A program made the translations under genes and the position numbers. Positions 61,943 to 64,000 of a DNA stretch of 64,000 bases are shown one piece after another. The stretch is from Bdellovibrionales bacterium (GTDB lineage Bacteria; Bdellovibrionota; Bdellovibrionia; Bdellovibrionales; UBA1609), in contig JADJNU010000005.1 of NCBI GenBank assembly GCA_016714165.1, forward strand, positions 14,220-78,219. Direction: 5' to 3'. The stretch's first letter is position 1, and every line of letters begins with the position of its first letter. A model generated the notes under the pieces. It saw only the letters and a program-made list of their open reading frames with translations, was not told the DNA's origin and did not search any database.

Positions 61943-62295
61943 TCACGATGCCCTCAAGTTCCTACGACCCTCAGCTTTGTCCGTGAGCGGGCTGTTCCAA
62001 ACACCCTCGCAAACAGAGAGTTGGCCTCGGATAATACCAGTATAGATCTTTTCTACCCTTCTTCCTTGAAATTCATCAGCTAAATCTCTGGCGCAATCCT
62101 TGTTTAAGGCGATAAGCTGGATTCCACTTGTTTCTTTGTCGAGTCGGTGGACGGGAAATAGAGGAGAAATGTCCATTTCAGCTTCAATTGTTGACAATAA
62201 GTTGTCTGTGTCTTCATAATTATGGACAGATTTTCCAGCACTTTTGTTTTGGCAAGAAAATCATTATTTTTAAATAGAATCTGTACTTTGCTCAT
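61943..62295 (-). pseudogene. RluA-family pseudouridine synthase, truncated and frameshifted
   Basis: The text MSKVQILFKNNDFLAKTK changes frame near 62245 (ccaaaacaaaag) and continues SAGKSVHNYEDTDNLLSTIE to ISPLFPVHRLDKETSGIQLI, containing the catalytic HRLDKETSG motif (Asp nucleophile) of RluA-type synthases, then RVEKIYTGIIRG. It stops after about 105 residues, whereas functional members have 200-300, so the C-terminal half of the catalytic domain is missing. It would have modified rRNA or tRNA uridines. Confidence 0.75.
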
Positions 62296-62451
62296 AAGGG
62301 CCAAAAAATGCCGCAAATATTTGAATTTGGCAACAAGGGCCGCATTTGACATTTGAGTCAAGAGAACGGCCATCTCATCTCATCTAACTCTATCGTTTTG
62401 CCAACATTATTAACAAGGAATTGGGCGAAAAGAATGTAACTAAGAAAAAAA

Positions 62452-62955
62452 TTACTTGCAGTCCGGCACATCAAAGGACTTCTTAAATAACAGCTTCTTT
62501 GCAGCGGCGTTACCGACGTCGCCTAAGACAGATATTTCAAAGTGAAGAGACTGCTTGAAGGTCTTCTTTTCCCAGCGAATGCATTCGCCAAGCCCTTTAT
62601 CAGATCCCAAATCCTCCAGATCGGTACAAACTTCCGTTTCATAGCTCAAAGGCAACCTGACGAGTCTTTTTCCATATCTGACGCATTCCAATTCCTGCAC
62701 ATTTTCTTTGGTTGCAGGATGAGTGACATATGATTCACAATAACTGATAGGTTCAATAGTTCGGATAAAATTATCTTTTTTGCACGCGTTCAGGAATCCG
62801 TGGCTATGGGCATAATCGCCAAATCTAGCGATAGGATCGTTGACTGTAACATTAATCGAACTAACGATTTCACTCCAGTCACTGCTCGGATTAATATAGT
62901 CAGCTTGCGCACCAGCGATTACAACGAAACTCATTAAGGTGATCAGCTTTTTCAA
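62452..62955 (-). CDS. Secreted hypothetical protein
   Basis: 167 residues from a TTG start at 62955, strongly supported by GAGGAGGCATT just upstream. A signal peptide (MKKLITLMSFVVIAGAQA) is followed by a polar protein with several Cys (LNACKKDN, SYCESY, LECVRY, EVCTDL, GECIRWE), suggesting disulfides and a periplasmic or secreted location. It is intact in a decayed region. No family recognised. Confidence 0.7.
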   Translation of the reverse strand: MKKLITLMSFVVIAGAQADYINPSSDWSEIVSSINVTVNDPIARFGDYAHSHGFLNACKKDNFIRTIEPISYCESYVTHPATKENVQELECVRYGKRLVRLPLSYETEVCTDLEDLGSDKGLGECIRWEKKTFKQSLHFEISVLGDVGNAAAKKLLFKKSFDVPDCK

Positions 62956-63381
62956 AATGCCTCCTCTTTGTTGGTAGTTGAAAGACTGACTCGCAGAGAA
63001 CGTTCATTCATGGGACGCACTCGTTTGTCGAGTCAATCAGACGGTCAGTATTCCAATGAAGATATGAGGTCAAATAAAATTGAAGTATATAGATAGAAAG
63101 GTGGGATAAAGGATGAGTATTGAAATTATAATCCTTTCGTATCTGAATTGACGATGTAAAAAATGTATTTACAATATTTGATTAGACAGAAATTGGAATG
63201 GTAGGGATCTATCATGTTGATCAGTGAGACAGGCTTAGGCAAAGTCAGAGACTGTTTTCGTGAAATGTTCTATTTGGTATTTTTCGGTCACAATTTGAAA
63301 TGAAATTGATATATTGTTTTACAATGAGAGCGCCGCAGTTGAGAGAAAGGGTTGGTTGAAAAATGATCAAGAGGTTCTCTG

Positions 63382-63960
63382 TTGGTTCGTCTTGTTTTGA
63401 TGGTTTGGCTTGTTAGTTTGACATCGTGCCGATTCAATAAACCCGTCATCCCAGAAAATGTACTCATAGAATTTTCGAATCAGGACTTATATGTTGAAGG
63501 ATCTGATCAAACTTCGATTTTAGCGGGCTCGAATTTTACGACCCGATTTCATGGGTCGGATTCGAGGTTAAAGGTCATCCAAAATCATAACATCGACGAG
63601 GCAGAGGCTGAGAGCCGTGCACGAGATCGCATTTACTTCGTAACCTCGCTCTACAAGACTCAAGTATCACCGTATCCGGACCGTCTATCGAATGTCATTT
63701 CTTGTGAGAGTCTTCCAGTGACCAAACTCGCGCGAGATTCCCGGAGGTTGGATTAAGCGCGTCCAATTGTGGGCTAATGAACGATATACATTTTGGAAGT
63801 TGCGAGAAAGGTCAGCAAACGCAATTAGCCTAGGTGATCATGGTTTATTGCAAGGAAAAGAGCCTATCTTGATCTGGAATACTTCGTGGGAGACAAGGAT
63901 CATACCGACGCTAATTTGAGTCGGGCAAACGCCTTTGAGTCTTCCATAAAGTGTCGTTGA
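63382..63960 (+). pseudogene. Lipoprotein, frameshifted repeatedly
   Basis: TTG 63382 follows AAGAGGTTCT and begins with a lipoprotein signal (MVRLVLMVWLVSLTSCRFNK, lipobox LTSC). The first frame ends at 63756. Coding text then appears in a second frame (VGLSASNCGLMNDIHFGS), a third (AISLGDHGLLQGKEPILIWN) and lastly VGDKDHTDANLSRANAFESS to tga at 63960. At least three indels are needed. No family recognised. The last 40 bases of the window hold nothing visible. Confidence 0.5.
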
Positions 63961-64000
63961 TTGAATCTTGAGGGTTGCTCGCTTTCTTTTAGCCAAGAAT

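Overview
The window looks like chromosomal DNA of a Gram-negative (diderm) bacterium. It carries many Sec signal peptides, lipoboxes, two outer-membrane-barrel-like proteins, a TolC-type channel and an RND pump, and many GTG/TTG starts behind AGGAG-type ribosome sites. The mix of a divergent membrane pyrophosphatase, large secreted orphan proteins, delta-60-repeat lipoproteins and secreted hydrolases would fit a Bdellovibrionota/Oligoflexia-like or other deltaproteobacterial lineage. That placement is inference: there is no rRNA or ribosomal protein gene, and no database search was possible. No CRISPR array or convincing tRNA gene was seen.

Region 1, 1-9.6 kb, is an accessory, decaying segment. 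It holds a frameshifted helicase end followed by six phage-integrase-type repeats, several small secreted genes (three clearly frameshifted), an HTH protein, and a partition/replication-like cassette on the minus strand: parA (frameshifted), then a large winged-helix gene (frameshifted twice). This last gene contains 25 copies of a GTGTTCG-core motif that occur in all three codon phases, next to a 13-bp inverted repeat enclosing a nearly pure A/T loop. This resembles an origin or centromere embedded in an initiator gene and is the most interesting object in the window.

Region 2, 9.6-34 kb, is mostly intact. It contains the membrane proton pyrophosphatase, an SDR, a cysteine-rich membrane protein whose N-terminus is encoded by 20 tandem heptanucleotides (a phase-variation candidate), a secreted phospholipase A2, a lipoprotein with two tandem paralogous barrel proteins, a large delta-60-repeat lipoprotein, a TolC plus RND pair without an adaptor, an ankyrin protein, a peptide-binding protein and selD.

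Region 3, 34-56 kb, is rich in membrane and envelope genes. It has a 1358-residue exported protein with a caspase-like His/Cys pair, a JmjC/cupin_8 protein with a TVP38-type membrane protein, a B12-type radical SAM enzyme, a membrane-spermidine-synthase-like fusion, a hydrolase-membrane fusion, two tandem GT-C-like membrane proteins with a transglutaminase-like protein, an exported HpcH/HpaI-aldolase-like protein and an SGNH hydrolase. Together they suggest lipid, glycan or cell-envelope modification, but no defined pathway can be named.

Region 4, 56-64 kb, is again decayed: a transposase remnant, a frameshifted VWA plus calcium-repeat surface protein, a truncated RluA-type pseudouridine synthase and other broken secreted genes. 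Long genes between 9.6 and 55 kb are intact over more than 20 kb of coding sequence, so the frameshifts concentrated at the two ends, mostly in small or accessory genes, are more likely genuine decay than uniform sequencing error. Reads would be needed to prove this.
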